Part shown: positions 46,161-58,287 of the stretch, in pieces
Layout of the letters: each line of letters begins with the position of its first letter
How positions within the stretch are numbered: position 1 is the stretch's first letter
Assembly: GCA_958298945.1 (NCBI GenBank)
Contig: OY282609.1
Location: forward strand, 13,436,326-13,500,325
Source: Atherix ibis
Taxonomy: Eukaryota > Arthropoda > Insecta > Diptera > Athericidae
Reading direction: 5' to 3'
Length of the DNA: 64,000 nt
Notes under the pieces: generated by a model
Told to the model about the DNA's origin: nothing
Databases searched by the model: none
What the model saw: only the letters and a program-made list of their open reading frames with translations
Made by a program: the position numbers and the translations under genes

Positions 46161-47309
46161 CAGGGTGGACCATTTAAAAGTTGCATTTTAAAATGTAAAT
46201 AAAAATAAAACTAGTGTTTATTTTTTTAAATTTCCGGTTTTATTAGAAAGATTGAACCTTGAAATTTAAGAATGAAACACAACATCATTTATGTTAAATG
46301 ACTGCCACGACTGGCCTTAAAGTACCCCATTCGCTCGCCTCAATTGTCTTTGGATGGCTTGTGTAACATTTATCCTTAACGGGTCCCCACAGAAAACAAC
46401 TCAACAGGCTCAAATCACGCTCCGAGGCGGCTAATTGACATCTGAATTTCGGCTGATTATTCGGTTTTCGAAAGCAGTGCCCAAAAGTTGGATTGTTACT
46501 TTGGCTGTGTGGCAAGTGGCACCGACCTGTTGAAACCAAATGTCGTCCATGCCATTCTCTTCAACTTTTGGAAACAAAAATTCGTTGAGCATGCCACGAT
46601 AGCGCTCACCATTGACCGTAATGGCGGCTCCCCTCCAGTCCAAAATCCGATCCATGGTGACGTATGGATTTTCTGAGCCCCAGATGCGACAATTTTGTTT
46701 GTTGACATACCCACCGAGGTGGAAATAGGCCTCATCCGAAAAGATGATTTTTTGGTAACAATGCTCATCTTTGGCCAATTGATCTTGAGCCCAATGGGCA
46801 AACCGAAAACGCATCGGATGGTCATGCGGCTTTAGTTGTTGGATTAATTGAACTTTGTAAGCTTTCATACCGAGGTCTTTGTGCAAAATTCTCAACAGAG
46901 AAATGTTCAATTGAGAACGGTGACGAGTTGGTAGATGGATGATCAAGGACATTTTCAGCAACGGCGGCAATATTCTTGGTCGTACGCACTGTATTAGAGC
47001 GGGAACGAGTTGCTTTGGCAACCAACAAACCAGTTTCGCGAACTCGCCTCACGAATGTGTCCACAAGCTGACGTGATAGCATTCGATATTTGCTCATTTT
47101 TTTTTTTAAATTTCTTACAGTTTGGATTGAAGACTCACCACTTTGGAAGTAAGTTCTCAATATTTCCCAGTTTTCTTCAAGCGTATGGATTACCATTTCG
47201 TAAAATTCAGACTTTCAACTAACAATTTGTCAATTCGTGATGACATTTAACACTCAAGTACTTCAAATAAATAGTGGTTCAAAATGCAACCGCTAGGTGG
47301 AGCTCCCTA
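46161..47309 (-). mobile_element. MarD copy 2, DD41D element
   Basis: CAGGGTGGACCATTTAAAAG at the left; the right end reads inward as TAGGGAGCTCCACCTAGCGG then TTGCATTTT, a looser match. TA is on both sides; 1149 bp. The right flank shows ACTTCAAATAAATAGTGG, the landmark used to place the truncation of copy 1. Confidence 0.9.
46294..47196 (-). pseudogene. MarD transposase, copy 2 (broken)
   Basis: MVIHTLEENWEILRTYFQSG starts a 124-codon frame. The protein continues in the frame 46431-47021: LLRILHKDLGMKAYKVQLIQ, KPHDHPMRFRFAHWAQDQLA, IIFSDEAYFHLGGYVNKQNC (first D) and MDDIWFQQVGATCHTAKVTI. In the last piece the second catalytic aspartate is valine. A deletion after ENPYVTMDRI removes the VTVWCGFW..GGIIGPFF region. 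The frame breaks after NSDVN; SCLLSCFLWG, marking the third-D region, is damaged and frame-shifted. Inactive. Confidence 0.86.
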
Positions 47310-49489
47310 TATATAAAATATTAATTAAACAATAGTAATAATTAATTAATCGGTAAAAAAAAATAAACTTTATTATATGACAACAACAAAAACATATTCT
47401 TATCGGTATGGTTAGTGAACTTATTAGAGAGATTAATTCAGAAAATACATATTATATATTTGAGCGTACTTTGAAAACGGTCTTATCATATAAGAGGGAC
47501 ATGAAATAATCTAGCTACCACCACATGTATACTGCCGCATAAAAATGATATCATATTCAAAATTTCTGATTAAAAGAAACTAGCTTTGGGTAAATACAGT
47601 GAAAATTTCAACTGAAATGATGAAAAATTGTGTCAAGATCACAACATTGCAAATTAAGACAGTTTTTTGTTTTTATAATATTTTTTTATATGCATTAGTG
47701 GATAAGTATGTACAATATATTCATTGAAATCATAGACGCATGTGTACATACACGTATGTACAAATTTATGTTTTCTTTCAAGTAGATGAGAGTTGCACAT
47801 AAAGCAATTGAAATTAAATTAACAGAGATATGATAAAACCACTTATTTTCCTGCTGATAATATACTTGGTACACTTGAAACTTTTCACAGAGAAGAGAAT
47901 TCATATTTTTATTCCTTTAAAAAAAAAATACAAATAAAATATTTCTAGTCCTTTAAAGGACATACATACAAATATACAAGCTAAAGAATACCCTTTCTGA
48001 AATATTTTATGATGACAGACACAATAACATCGACTATTCCTGTCAGTATTATCCACTTTAAAAATTTGGTGGCATCGTTTTTGATATTCTTTTACATAAA
48101 GAAATATTATATGGGAAAAAAATACGTTTAGTGAATGACGGCAGGAGTTATTTTTAATATTATAAACTTTGTAAGATTCTCTAGAGTATATCCTATGTGA
48201 CATTTAATACCAAAAGGAAATGTTATTATATAAATCAAATAAATTTGCTCTCTTATAAAATTTTCGAAAAAATATTTGAGAAAATATTCTATATATTATA
48301 AAGTTTATATTTCTTAAGAGTAAAATTATTTTCGAAATACTAGTATAAGTAGAATAACAAATATTATATGGTCTTTCAAAAAATCTCTATTTATTTCGAC
48401 ACCCTTGGTGTGTTCTAAAGCCATTCTTACCAAGATTCTTATACATAAAAGGAAAGGAAAATAAAAATTAAATTAAATTAAATTATAATATAGTATAGAC
48501 ACACGAACTCAGTAGATTTTCTATAATTTCAGATATACATAAGTACTCTAGAGGACGGGAGATATTCTACCACCCAGCGACCTTGAAAACGATATTTTCT
48601 TATTCACTTTTCTTAAGCTCTGAATACATATATGCATAGTTTTCCTTGAAAGCTAATATACCATATTAGATTTTCCATGTATCATATCTAATAAGATTAG
48701 AAAAGAAAAGCATTGAAAATTTGTTGTTGTTTTTTGTGTTTTTCATGCCAAGAATAATTTGCATTTTACAAAATGTCTGAAGCAATTTTTCTTATCAAGC
48801 ACAATGAAATTGTGCACGATTTTTTTTGTTTGTTAAAATTGAAACAGTAAAATAGAAAACAAGCATGGAAATAATCTGAACTTGTACTTATATCTCAGGT
48901 ATATGCATAATTAGTGTACAGACGAGGGAGAATTCAATCAAAACTCACTGGATTAATGTAAATTCTCGTAAATCTAATTCAACGGTCAAGTACGCGAGTA
49001 GTTTTACTCTAATTCAGATCTGGCACGCGTACAACACTAACTGGAACTTTCATTTTAGATGAAATAATCAGGTATGAAGGTGAAAAGTATGATTTTTCTT
49101 CAGTTCATACATATCTCCAATATTAGTCACTGGATTTGTTCATTCTATCTAGTATCCATACTAAATCCGTGAAAATCGATTGTTGTGCTTTCGGTCAAAA
49201 TAGGTGCTTGAGACTTAAAGAAAAATTCAAAAATTTATATTTTTTTTGCAATAGTACAATTGAATTTTTTTTCTTAGTTCCAATTCATTTTTGATTAAAA
49301 ATTTTAATTAATTTCTTCTGATCTATTAAGATTTAATGTTTGAGTTGTAAACTTAATGTTATATACGAGAAAAACCTATAAAATTAGTTTTAAACAAATT
49401 TAAATTTAGATTAATAAATTAGATTTGTTTGTTTGTTATAAATTTCAAGTAACATTAGTAATAAAGTGTCAATTCTAAACGCTACGACA
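47310..49489. other. AT-rich DNA with no recognised feature
   Basis: About 2.2 kb. An (AATTA)-rich tract lies near 48463-48485. The minus-strand frames at 47695-48203 show no known motif. No transposon ends recognised. Confidence 0.45.
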
Positions 49490-50460
49490 TTTAAAAGCCG
49501 TTTGGCGACTATTTATAACCCTTCGACAAGCGGTGTTCTCAAACGGTCACTAACAATCCAGGACTAGGTGTGATGATAGACGAGAGGCTGCGGTTTCTGG
49601 AACACCTATACATTGGTGGAAAAGCTGCGGGGACAATGACAGCACTGGCGCGCCTAATGTCGAACCTTGGGGAACCCAGGCAGAGTAGGAGGACCGTGGT
49701 CGGGTCAATTCTGCTATATGCTGCACCAATTTGGGCGGATGGGTTGATTATAACAACCTACATACGTGAAGTTGTCTCAGTCTACCGTAAGATCGCATTG
49801 AGGACAGCCTGCGTCAGACGAGACCATTTATGTTGTGGCCAGAATGATACCAATCGAAATACTGGCGGCAAAGACTGTATCGCCGGAGAGGTCCGTGTTA
49901 CGCGATCCGAGGCTTATACGGAGGAAAGAAATTAATCCAAGAGGAGGTGGCAAAATCGTTGGGATAATGCCCACGATAGCAGATAGACTCATCGTCTCAT
50001 CTCGGCGGTCGATCAGGGGACAGATCAACGATGTGGTGATGTTGGCTGCTACCTTTCCCAATTTTTGATGGGACACAATTACGCTTTAAATTGGATTCTA
50101 GGCCAATCTGTTCTCTTTTTGTGACGAGATGGTAGAGAGCGCGAACCACATGTTTCGTTACTGCAGTCGATTCAATGCGGAAAAAGAAGAGGTACAGAAG
50201 TGTGCTGGTGGGCCCCGGACGCCAGAGAATGTCATAGCCCTAATGTTGGGCTCGAGGACGGCTTGGGAGGCTGCAAATGTCCTTGCGATAACAGTCCTTA
50301 AAAAAAAGGGCAGAAATAGTTCATCATAGTAGTGATTACGATCAATTCCTGCCCCACAAAGTAATGCCTGACGACGGTTTCGAGAGAAGATATAGTAAGG
50401 TGGTTTTAGTGGGTTAAAATCTTTCGGTAATTTCCCCCTTACTATAACAACAAGAAAAAA
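49490..50460 (+). pseudogene. 5'-truncated R1-like LINE fragment
   Basis: End of the reverse transcriptase ORF of a non-LTR retrotransposon. In one frame: GVMIDERLRFLEHLYI, AALARLMSNLGEPRQSRR-like text (TALARLMSNLGEPRQSRR) and GSILLYAAPIWADGL, then VYRKIALRTA. A frameshift near 49825 continues as VARMIPIEILAAKTV. A later frame reads ESANHMFRYCSRFNAEKEEV, the zinc-knuckle-like C..H..C tail, and ENVIALMLGSRTAWEAANVL. These motifs and their order fit the R1 clade. The region is more G/C-rich than its surroundings. The catalytic F/YADD part is missing, as expected for a 5'-truncated insertion. The last 120 bases are 3' untranslated. Confidence 0.78.
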
Positions 50461-50489
50461 CATACCAGAGTCAATTTTTACAAATAAAA

Positions 50490-50625
50490 TGAATTCTCTA
50501 CAGTCACTTGTGGTTTATCGAAGCCCCATACACATACATGACAATTTAGCTTATTGACGTATCCACCGATCGAGAAATTGGACTTTATCGTGGCAGAAAC
50601 TTTGTTCGAAATCTGGCTATAGTAG
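50490..50625 (-). pseudogene. Tiny DD41D transposase relic
   Basis: The minus strand from about 50620 reads FEQSFCHDKVQFLDRWIRQ and then, with stops, KLSCMCMGFDKPQ. This loosely matches the SDEAHFHLGGYVNKQNCRIW..ENP region. No ends identified. Weak match. Confidence 0.3.
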
Positions 50626-52233
50626 ACTCAGCACTTTTTTACATTTAGAAGGTAAAATGGCAAACATCAAACTAAACAAGTGCCATATTAAATGGATACT
50701 AATTTTTGTCTCATTTTATAATCACACGAAAATTTATTTAACAAAAAAAAAAAAAAAAAAACAGCGAAAAATATTCCTAAATAATTTAAGATTAATCTAA
50801 AATTAATACAAAATTTAATAAATTTCTTCCATTATGCTATATAACATATTAAAAATTTAATAACACCTAGAAATAATTCGATATTTTTTCTTATGTAAAA
50901 TAAGAAAAAAAAATATTAGATATTTTGTGAATGGAGGAATATGGTAATGCAGAAAAATGTAACGAATTTTCCGAATCAGTAAGTTTTTTAGATATAAAAT
51001 TAAACTGAATAATTTAGTGAAAATGTCAACAAATGTTTCACACGAAATTCACAAATTAATAATGCATGAAATGAATTAATGATTCGTAATGTGTAGTTAC
51101 CTTTATCCCTCATTATCATGTAAAAGAGGAGCTTACAATTCAACCGAATCGCGCTATACTCTCTTTCTCTCTCTTTTATATGTATGTACCCGTATATGTG
51201 ATGTATTCGTATAAGAAAATACATCCAAATAAATAAGTAACTACGCATAATATGTGTGCGTTCAAATAAGCTCAAATCAAAGTATTCACTTTTAACACTC
51301 ATAAAATATGCATTTTGGGGAAATAATCGCACACAAAAAAAAAAAAAAAAAAAAACTACAACAATGTAATAATTTTTATTCCAATTTAAATCTAAAATAT
51401 TTACATGAATATGTAAGGACATCGATTAATTGCATCCATAATTATGTTCTCTGAATAAAATATTGTAACTACATTTACTCATTAATGATATTTAAATATA
51501 ATAACAAATTTTGTTTTCTAAAATGAAGAAAAAAAACCATTACAAATATCCTTTAGCATCCTGTATTTAAAAACTACACTAAATGCAAATTTTTTTTTGT
51601 TGAATCGTGTTGAAATGCAATTCAAATAAAATTTATGCAATGAGTTTTCAGTTATTGCATTAAATCGCCTTATACTCGTAATACAATGCAAACACCGCAC
51701 TAAATGCACTTTTTATCAAGTATTACCAGAAACGACATTACCAAAAATTACACATTGTTTTATTTGCGGTGGAATAATTATTTCAAACCACAAACTAATT
51801 TCACTCGAGTTTTTAATTGAGTTTTTGGGTTTTGCGGCTTTTAGTTTTCTGTAATTTTACAACAAAATTTGGGCAACCGCTCGACCAATACGATTGTCGT
51901 ACGAACATTTGGTTCCTTGTAAATACATTCGCTCAACTTTTCCCAAATTGCAATCCTCTATCCTCTTAACCTCGAATAAATTGCAACGTTACACACTATT
52001 TAAAGAAATTCTTTTACTATTGTAACAACTATTTAAATATAGTTTTAAAAGTTTTCAGCAAAAAAAAAGGGCTGAATAATTAAAATTCATGAAAATGAAT
52101 TATTTTTAAACTTTGTTTACTTATCGTAACTTTGCTGAAAACGATCCACTTTTATACTGTAAAATTTCTGAACGATAATAATTTATGTTGGGTTGCTTGA
52201 TATTATTTTTTAAAAAAAATTCAAAAGTAGATA
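50626..52233. other. AT-rich DNA with long poly-A runs
   Basis: Contains poly-A runs at about 50742-50761 and 51333-51355. A 140-codon minus-strand frame (51000-51422) reads through low-complexity sequence and has no known motif; I regard it as chance. No transposon ends recognised. Confidence 0.45.
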
Positions 52234-53485
52234 TAGAGTTTTCCAATAAGAGTGATATGATTTCTAAGTGACGTTTCGGCCATTTGTAATATGTCATAAT
52301 CTGTCTTTTTTTTTCTCATTGTATTCAGTAATGTTTACAATTTCATCATGGAGAGATATACGCAAGAACAACATTTACAAATTATTCAATTTTATTATCA
52401 AAATAATCGTTCTCCAATTGCAACTTTTCGTGCGCTTTTGCCATTTTATGGTCGTAATAATCGTCCAACTGTGCTCGCTATTCGTCGAATTGTTAAAAAT
52501 TTTGAGCGTACATTTTCTTTATATAATGTTCAAGTGCCAATAAGACAAAGAACCGCTCGAAGTAATGAAAATATTGTTGCCGTTCAGGCAAGTGTTGCTC
52601 AAGACAGCAATTTGTCGATTCCAAGACGTTCTCAAGAATTGGGACTGTCTCAAACCACAACGTGGCGGATTTTGAGAAAGGATTTGGGCTTGCATCCGTA
52701 TAAAATTGTTATCACTCAAGAACTGAAGTGATTGGACCACCGTAAACGTCGTGAATTTGCTGATTTTGTCTTGGAACAACTTGAAAACGATAACTTTCAT
52801 CTGAGTGGTGCGGTAAATAAACAAAACTGTCGATTCTGGTGCGAAGAAAATCCACAACCTATTACATTCACCTAAATTGACAGTTTGGTGTGGTTTTTGG
52901 TCTGGTGGAATCATCGATCCGTACTTCTATCGAAATGAAGCTGGTAACACCGTTACTGTCAATGGAGGGCGGTATAGATCGATGATAACCAACTTTTCAT
53001 GGCCGAAATTGGAAGAAATTGATCTTGACAACATCTGGTTCCAACAAGACGGGGCTACGTGCCACACAGCACGTGCAACAACCAAATTATTGTGAGAAAA
53101 GTTTGGAGATTCGATTATTTCAAGAAATTGTGACATTGAATAGCCTCCAAGAAGTTGTGATTTAACACCATTAGACTATTTCTTGTAGGGTTGTTTGAAG
53201 TCATTGGTTTTTAGCAATAATTCAGACTCTCTTCAAGCTTAAGAAGTCAATATTGAATGTGCTATTCATGACATACGACTTGATTTAGTGGAAAAAGTGC
53301 TCGAAAATTGGGTTCATCGAATTCGTTCCTGCAAAAGAAGTCGTGGAGGCCATTTGAATGACCTTTTATTCAGAACTTAATTGTATCGATTGTACTTCAC
53401 ATTAAATAAAAAACATTTGAATTTCCTAAACAATTAGTGTGTTTTTTTTAAAAAGAAATCATATCACTCTTTTTGGAAAACCCTT
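52234..53485 (+). mobile_element. MarA copy 5, DD41D element
   Basis: TAGAGTTTTCCAATAAGAGT at the left and TTGGAAAACCCTT at the right, beside TA; 1252 bp. Abuts the mariner relic at 53500. Confidence 0.92.
52348..53381 (+). pseudogene. MarA transposase, copy 5 (broken)
   Basis: The 127-codon frame MERYTQEQHLQII to QELK ends at the same TGA (52729) as copy 4. A 39-base in-frame loss after LENDN removes DFFKKIIFSDEAH, including the first catalytic aspartate. A second loss after ENPQ removes IIHEHP. QQDGATCHTARATTKLL keeps the second D, then a stop. CDLTPLDYFL keeps the third D, then a stop. Many other point stops lie in the last third. Confidence 0.88.
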
Positions 53486-53639
53486 TATTAGACGAATTGG
53501 ATCATCAGCAGGCATAATTGGAAAGCTTGTTGTCGGTATTTTTCAAAATACTAGATGTGACAGACAAGTCATGGGACTGGCATCACTTAGAACAATCTGG
53601 CAGAACTAAGGACTTTTCCATCACAAAGTTTGTACGTTA

Positions 53640-54090
53640 GTCCCTTCTAGACGTACAGTACAAATTCCAACATCATCAGGTAACTATGCGACCCTACAGC
53701 ACGTGATAAGGGAAGTTGTGTATTTGCAGTGCGTTATGAAAAATGGAGCAACGAAATTTGGAGCTATCAAATTTTGAATCCGACAAACTTATGAAACACT
53801 CCCTATTAGAAGCACGCGTTTTTTGATGACATTAAAAATGTTTGGTGGGCCGAGAAGCAGTGGAAGACGAGCCTTGCTTAGGGAGGTCCTGAACATAGAA
53901 GACTTATGAAAATGTGGAACCTTTCAAGTTTTTTTTTTAAAAGAGACGTCTTTGCCGCCAGTCACAAAAATTCTGTGATTCCCCAAACTCCCTACTCACG
54001 TCATCTAAGAAGTTGCTATTTTTATTTTTTGGGTGGCAATATTAAAAAACACTTGAAAGGACGTCATTTTTGTTGGTGGTAACCAAGACC
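53640..54090 (+). pseudogene. Decayed mariner transposase with large deletion
   Basis: MEQRNLELSNFESDKLMKHS, LLEARVF.WH and GREAVEDEPCLGRS..KTYENVE (53743-53920) form a degraded mariner DNA-binding region (compare [38 protein letters not shown]). A jump then leads to SHKNSVIPQTPYSRHL, CYFYF and IKKHLKGRHF (53950-54070), the third-D region and following segment. Most of the catalytic core is missing. It runs directly into the palindrome at 54039-54152. Confidence 0.6.
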
Positions 54091-54152
54091 CTAAAGTTGG
54101 GTCTTGGTTACCACCAAAAAAGATGACGTCCTTTCAAGTGTTTTTTTAATAT
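54039..54152. repeat. Near-perfect 53-bp palindrome
   Basis: The left arm 54039-54091 (containing ACACTTGAAAGGACGTCATT and GGTGGTAACCAAGACCC) and right arm 54099-54152 are inverted copies with only a few differences, around a 7-base spacer. The left arm includes the KKHLKGRHF codons of the mariner relic, so the structure is an inverted duplication of that element's end. No TA or related copies found. Confidence 0.9.
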
Positions 54153-55510
54153 AAGTTAATAAACTTCAAAGATCCTGAAGTTTATGTCAGTTGAATCGAC
54201 TTCACAGCCTCAGTTACTTGTAGCCATTAATCATGCTGCCACAACTTGTTAAAAAAAAAATATAGTAAGAATTTTTAAGGGAAGACGCAAATAAACCTTA
54301 AAATCCTGTTGAAAATTTAAGTTATATTTTTTACGAATTGATTTAACAGATGAAAAATATCCATTTTTTACTAATTAAGAAAATTTCAAGTGTAAAAAAT
54401 TTTGAAAAGCTGCCAAAGGAACATTATTTTATCTAATTATGATAGATTTTTAATTTCTTAAAGATATAATATATAATCAAAAGAAGGTACATTACGAAAA
54501 TACTTTACATAGAAAAAATCGTAGCTTCAACAAAATAAATATTTAATTAAATTAGTTATTTTAATATTTGCAACAGGATATTAACTAATGGATAAGGGGA
54601 ATTATGAAGATTAAGGTGTACCTTCCAAATTTTGTTCTTAATTTTATTTTACCTAGCTACAAATAAAGCTTCGAATATATTCTTCATGAAAATGAATTCA
54701 ATTATATTTACTTAGTATCAGCGCATGGATTAGAAATTTCCGATCCTATATCCGGTTCAATTAACTTGAAAGGAATTTCTAACATTTTCTACAGTCTAAA
54801 TAATCGATACCAACAAGAAAACAGTTGCCAAAAGATAAACACCATTCAGAGTCTATTTTTTTATAAATCTTAAAGTCTATACATTCATACAATTATGTTT
54901 ATAAATGTAAGTACGGATATGTACACATACTTTGTAGTTATGTAGTTTGTGGCTTTTGTGGATTCTAACCGAATCGTCTTATATTATACAAAATAATGTT
55001 TTATTCTTGTTAATATAAGCGTTAATAATTTTCTCTTTACTGGAATTCTTAAGAAAAATTTTCACCAACAGAAAAAAACCAAATTAATTGTATCTGGTTT
55101 ATCGTAGAAAAAAGTCCTTTTAACACTTTCTTCGAGTGTTAATACCAACGGTTTCATTAACATTTGTATCTAATCAATTAAACTTTGCTAATATTTTAAA
55201 TAAATCACTATATATATACATAAATCGTCTAGAAAAAGATCACATTTCCTAAAATTATGCTAAGCCTCAGAAGCTAAAGAGAAAACATATTGACACTAAT
55301 TTATCTTGAAAAAAGCATTTAAAAAATTTATAATTTGCGAAAATTAATTTCAAAGTTTTCAAACTGGATTTATAATAAACTGTCCACATTATTTGCGTAT
55401 AAAATTTTTTTGAAAAAATATTGAGAATATATTAAATTTGAAAAACTATAGAAGGAAAAATTAAAGAAAATCATAGAAATATGAAAATGTTCCCATGAAG
55501 CACTTAAATA
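54153..55510. other. AT-rich DNA with no recognised feature
   Basis: No transposon ends or coding motifs recognised. Confidence 0.5.
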
Positions 55511-56576
55511 CAGGGTGGACCATTTAAAAAATTTTCAGTATATTTTCATTTCAAGGCCTCAATTATTTCTGGATGGCTTGCGTAATATTTTTCCTTAACG
55601 GCTCCCTACAGAAAATAATCCAGCGGGCTCAAATCACAGCTCCGAGGCAGAATTTATTCAGAATTTCGGCTGATTATTCGGTTTTCGAAAGCAGTGCCCA
55701 AAAATTGGATTGTTACGTTGGCTGAGTGGCAAGTGGCCCCGTCCTGTTGAAACTAAATGTCGTCCATGCCATTCTCTTCAACTTTTGGAAACAAAAATTC
55801 GTTGAGCATGCCACGATAGCGCTCACCATTGACCGTAACGGTGACTCCTTCATCGTTTTCGAAGAAAAACGGGCCAATGATGCCTCCAGCCCAAAATCCG
55901 CACCAAACCGTGACTCGTTATGGATTCATCGGTTTTTCCATGGTGACGTATGGATTTTCTGAGCCCCAGATGCGAAATTTTTGTTTGTTGACATACCCAC
56001 CGAGGTGGAAATGGGCCTCATCCGAAAAGATGATTTTTCGGTAAAAATGCTCATCTTCGGCTAATTGATCTTGAGGCCATTGGGCAAACCGAAAACGGCT
56101 TTAGTTGTTGGATTAATTGAACTTTGTAAGCTTTCATACCGAGGTCTTTGTGCAAAATTCTCAACAGAGAAGTGTGAGAAATGTTCAATTCCTGAGAACG
56201 GTGACGAGTTGATGCTGATGGATGATCAAGGACATTTTCAGCAACGGCGGCAATATTCTCGGTCGTACGCACTGTATTCGAGCGGGGACCAGTTGCTTTG
56301 ACAACCAACAAACCAATTTCACGAACTCGCTTCACGAATTTGTCCACAAGTTGACGTGATGGCATTCGATCTCTGCTCATTTTTTTTTTTAAATTTCTTA
56401 CAGTTTGGGTTGAAGACTCACCATTTTGGAAGTAAGTTCTCAATATTTCCCAGTTTTCTTCAAGCGTATGGATTACCATTTCGTAAAATTCAGACTTTCA
56501 ACTAACAATCCGTCAATTAATGATGACATTTAACACTCAAGTGCTTCAAATTGCAGCCGCTAGATGGACCACCCTA
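55511..56576 (-). mobile_element. MarD copy 3, DD41D element
   Basis: CAGGGTGGACCATTTAAAAA at the left and the inverse of TAGGGTGGTCCATCTAGCGG at the right, with TA on both sides; 1066 bp. About 60 bases between the left TIR and the transposase end are missing relative to copy 2. Confidence 0.92.
55546..56479 (-). pseudogene. MarD transposase, copy 3 (broken)
   Basis: MVIHTLEENWEILRTYFQNG starts a 142-codon frame with RMPSRQLVDKFVKRVREI and HRSQELNISHTSLLRILHKD (HTH). About 40 bases encoding HDHPMRFRFAHW are lost after LIQQLKP, shifting the frame. IIFSDEAHFHLGGYVNKQ (first D), RVTVWCGFWAGGIIGPFFFE and MDDI then a stop, QDGATCHSANVTI (second D) follow. The third-D segment is damaged where WPPRSCDL should be. 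The end is HPEIIEALK and stop. Confidence 0.86.
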
Positions 56577-56584
56577 TACAAGCT

Positions 56585-57470
56585 ATATAGTGGTCTACCG
56601 AAACAATTTTCTGAGATGCTAACATTATATATATCAGATAGAAATTTTAGGTTCAGATACAGAAAAGAAAATAAAGGAAATCACGGCTGGGTTATCTCAA
56701 GATAGAGTAATTGGCCCTATTCTGTACTTTCTGTATACCAAAGACATTCCACAACAAGACGATGTATTATTGGCCACATTTTTACATGACACCACAATAA
56801 TAGCAACAGATACGTGCCTTGTATGAGCTACTACAATAATCCAGGTTGCACTAAACTTTGATGTATAAAGGTAAACAAAACAAAATCAACCTACATCATT
56901 TCTACATACAGAAAAGAAAATTCTATAGGTGCAAATATCATGGGTCAAACTATACCATACGTAAACACAGTCAAGTATCTAGGGAAAACCCTAGATGCTA
57001 ATGTTAGGTGGAAAGAGCATGTTAAAATAAAAAGGAAGAGCTCAGCATCAAATATAGAAAATATTATTGGCTGTTAGGACGAAACTTGGAACTAGCAGTG
57101 CAGAAAAAATTTCTCATATAACATACAAGCAAATATTTAAGCCGGTATGGACCTGCGGAATTTAGCTATGGGACTATACCGACAAATCGAATATTTCAAT
57201 TATTCAAACGTTCCAAAACATAGTTCTTCGTGACGTACTCAATGCGCTGTGGTATGTACTTGTACGTAACAGTGACCTTCAACGGCATTTGCACATTATT
57301 TAAGAAGTTGAAGAAATAAAAAAGAAATCAGGTACACACAACCAAACGATTCCTCCTGCATAAGAACCCTGAAATGGAAACGGTCATTGATATAAGCAAC
57401 AACAACCGTGAACTAAAAAGGACTAAGCTTCACGAGTTAGAAGCGTAATCACTGCTACGGCAATTACTTC
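56585..57470 (+). pseudogene. Jockey-like LINE reverse transcriptase fragment
   Basis: Plus-strand relic of a non-LTR retrotransposon. Frames in order read KEITAGLSQDRVIGPILYFL, YTKDIPQQDDVLLATFLHDT (the catalytic FADDT box as FLHDT), VKYLGKTLDANVRWKEHVKI, YKQIFKPVWTCGI.LWDYT, ISIIQTFQNIVLRDVLNALW and YV. These match the order of Jockey-clade enzymes (AGVPQGSVLGPILY..TFADDTAI..YLG..L..W..H..LKPIWTYGIQLWG..IQ.FQ..VLR.I..APWYV). Stops and frameshifts are frequent, and the first catalytic aspartate of the box is histidine. It starts directly beside MarD copy 3. Confidence 0.8.
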
Positions 57471-58287
57471 CTCTAACAATTTACTTAAACTTCAAGTTCA
57501 AAACGGGATAATATTAAAAATTAACAGCGAAACTGAAGTCATTTGTCGATCTAATTAAGATTTTTAGAGTCCCACATTAGTACGAGTACCAAGAATATCT
57601 CCTATTGTCTTTTAAGATTTTCACTTACCCGTTTAAATACGAAAAACAAATAATTTTATAATCTAACTTTTTTTTTATTTTAGACGTAAACACCCAATAA
57701 GTTTTTTCCCAAAAACTTATTTTGTATTCAGTTTTTAAATACCAAATATTGTTGGAGTTTAAAAATTCTTTGGAAATTATTTTTGATAACTACACACTCC
57801 TTTCTTGTGGTTGTGGGTGATTCATTCAAATCGGTTACTTTTAATCGAATCTCTAACAAACCATAACAGAACTTCCTTGTACACCGGAAGTTGTGGCTTT
57901 TTTTTCTGATCAAAAGTTTTTGTGGTATTTCATGTATTCTTCTTTTATGATATTCATTTTATAGATAAATATCAAGATAAAAATTGCGTTTTTATGGGTA
58001 ATAATAATTTTCATAATTATATACGTAGTGAAGAGGTCCATACCATATATTTACTAGAATATTAACTATTATATATTGGTTATTTGATTATAATTGTAGA
58101 CATTCTGTAGGATAAATAATGGTTTTTATATTTTATTTATTTTTTGGTCTAAATGTAAGTAGGTCATTGTACTTACACATACATATGTAACTAAGCAAAA
58201 ACTTAAAATATAAAATAATACGCTTTGAGAAGTAGGCAAAATACTTTTGTCTCAGAATTACGTAAAAAATCTATTTTAGACAATATA
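57471..58287. other. AT-rich DNA with no recognised feature
   Basis: No coding motif or repeat end recognised. Confidence 0.5.

Noticed and set aside
51000..51422. 140-codon minus-strand open frame
   Set aside because: Runs through poly-A and CT-rich low-complexity sequence, giving a phenylalanine stretch; no recognisable domain.
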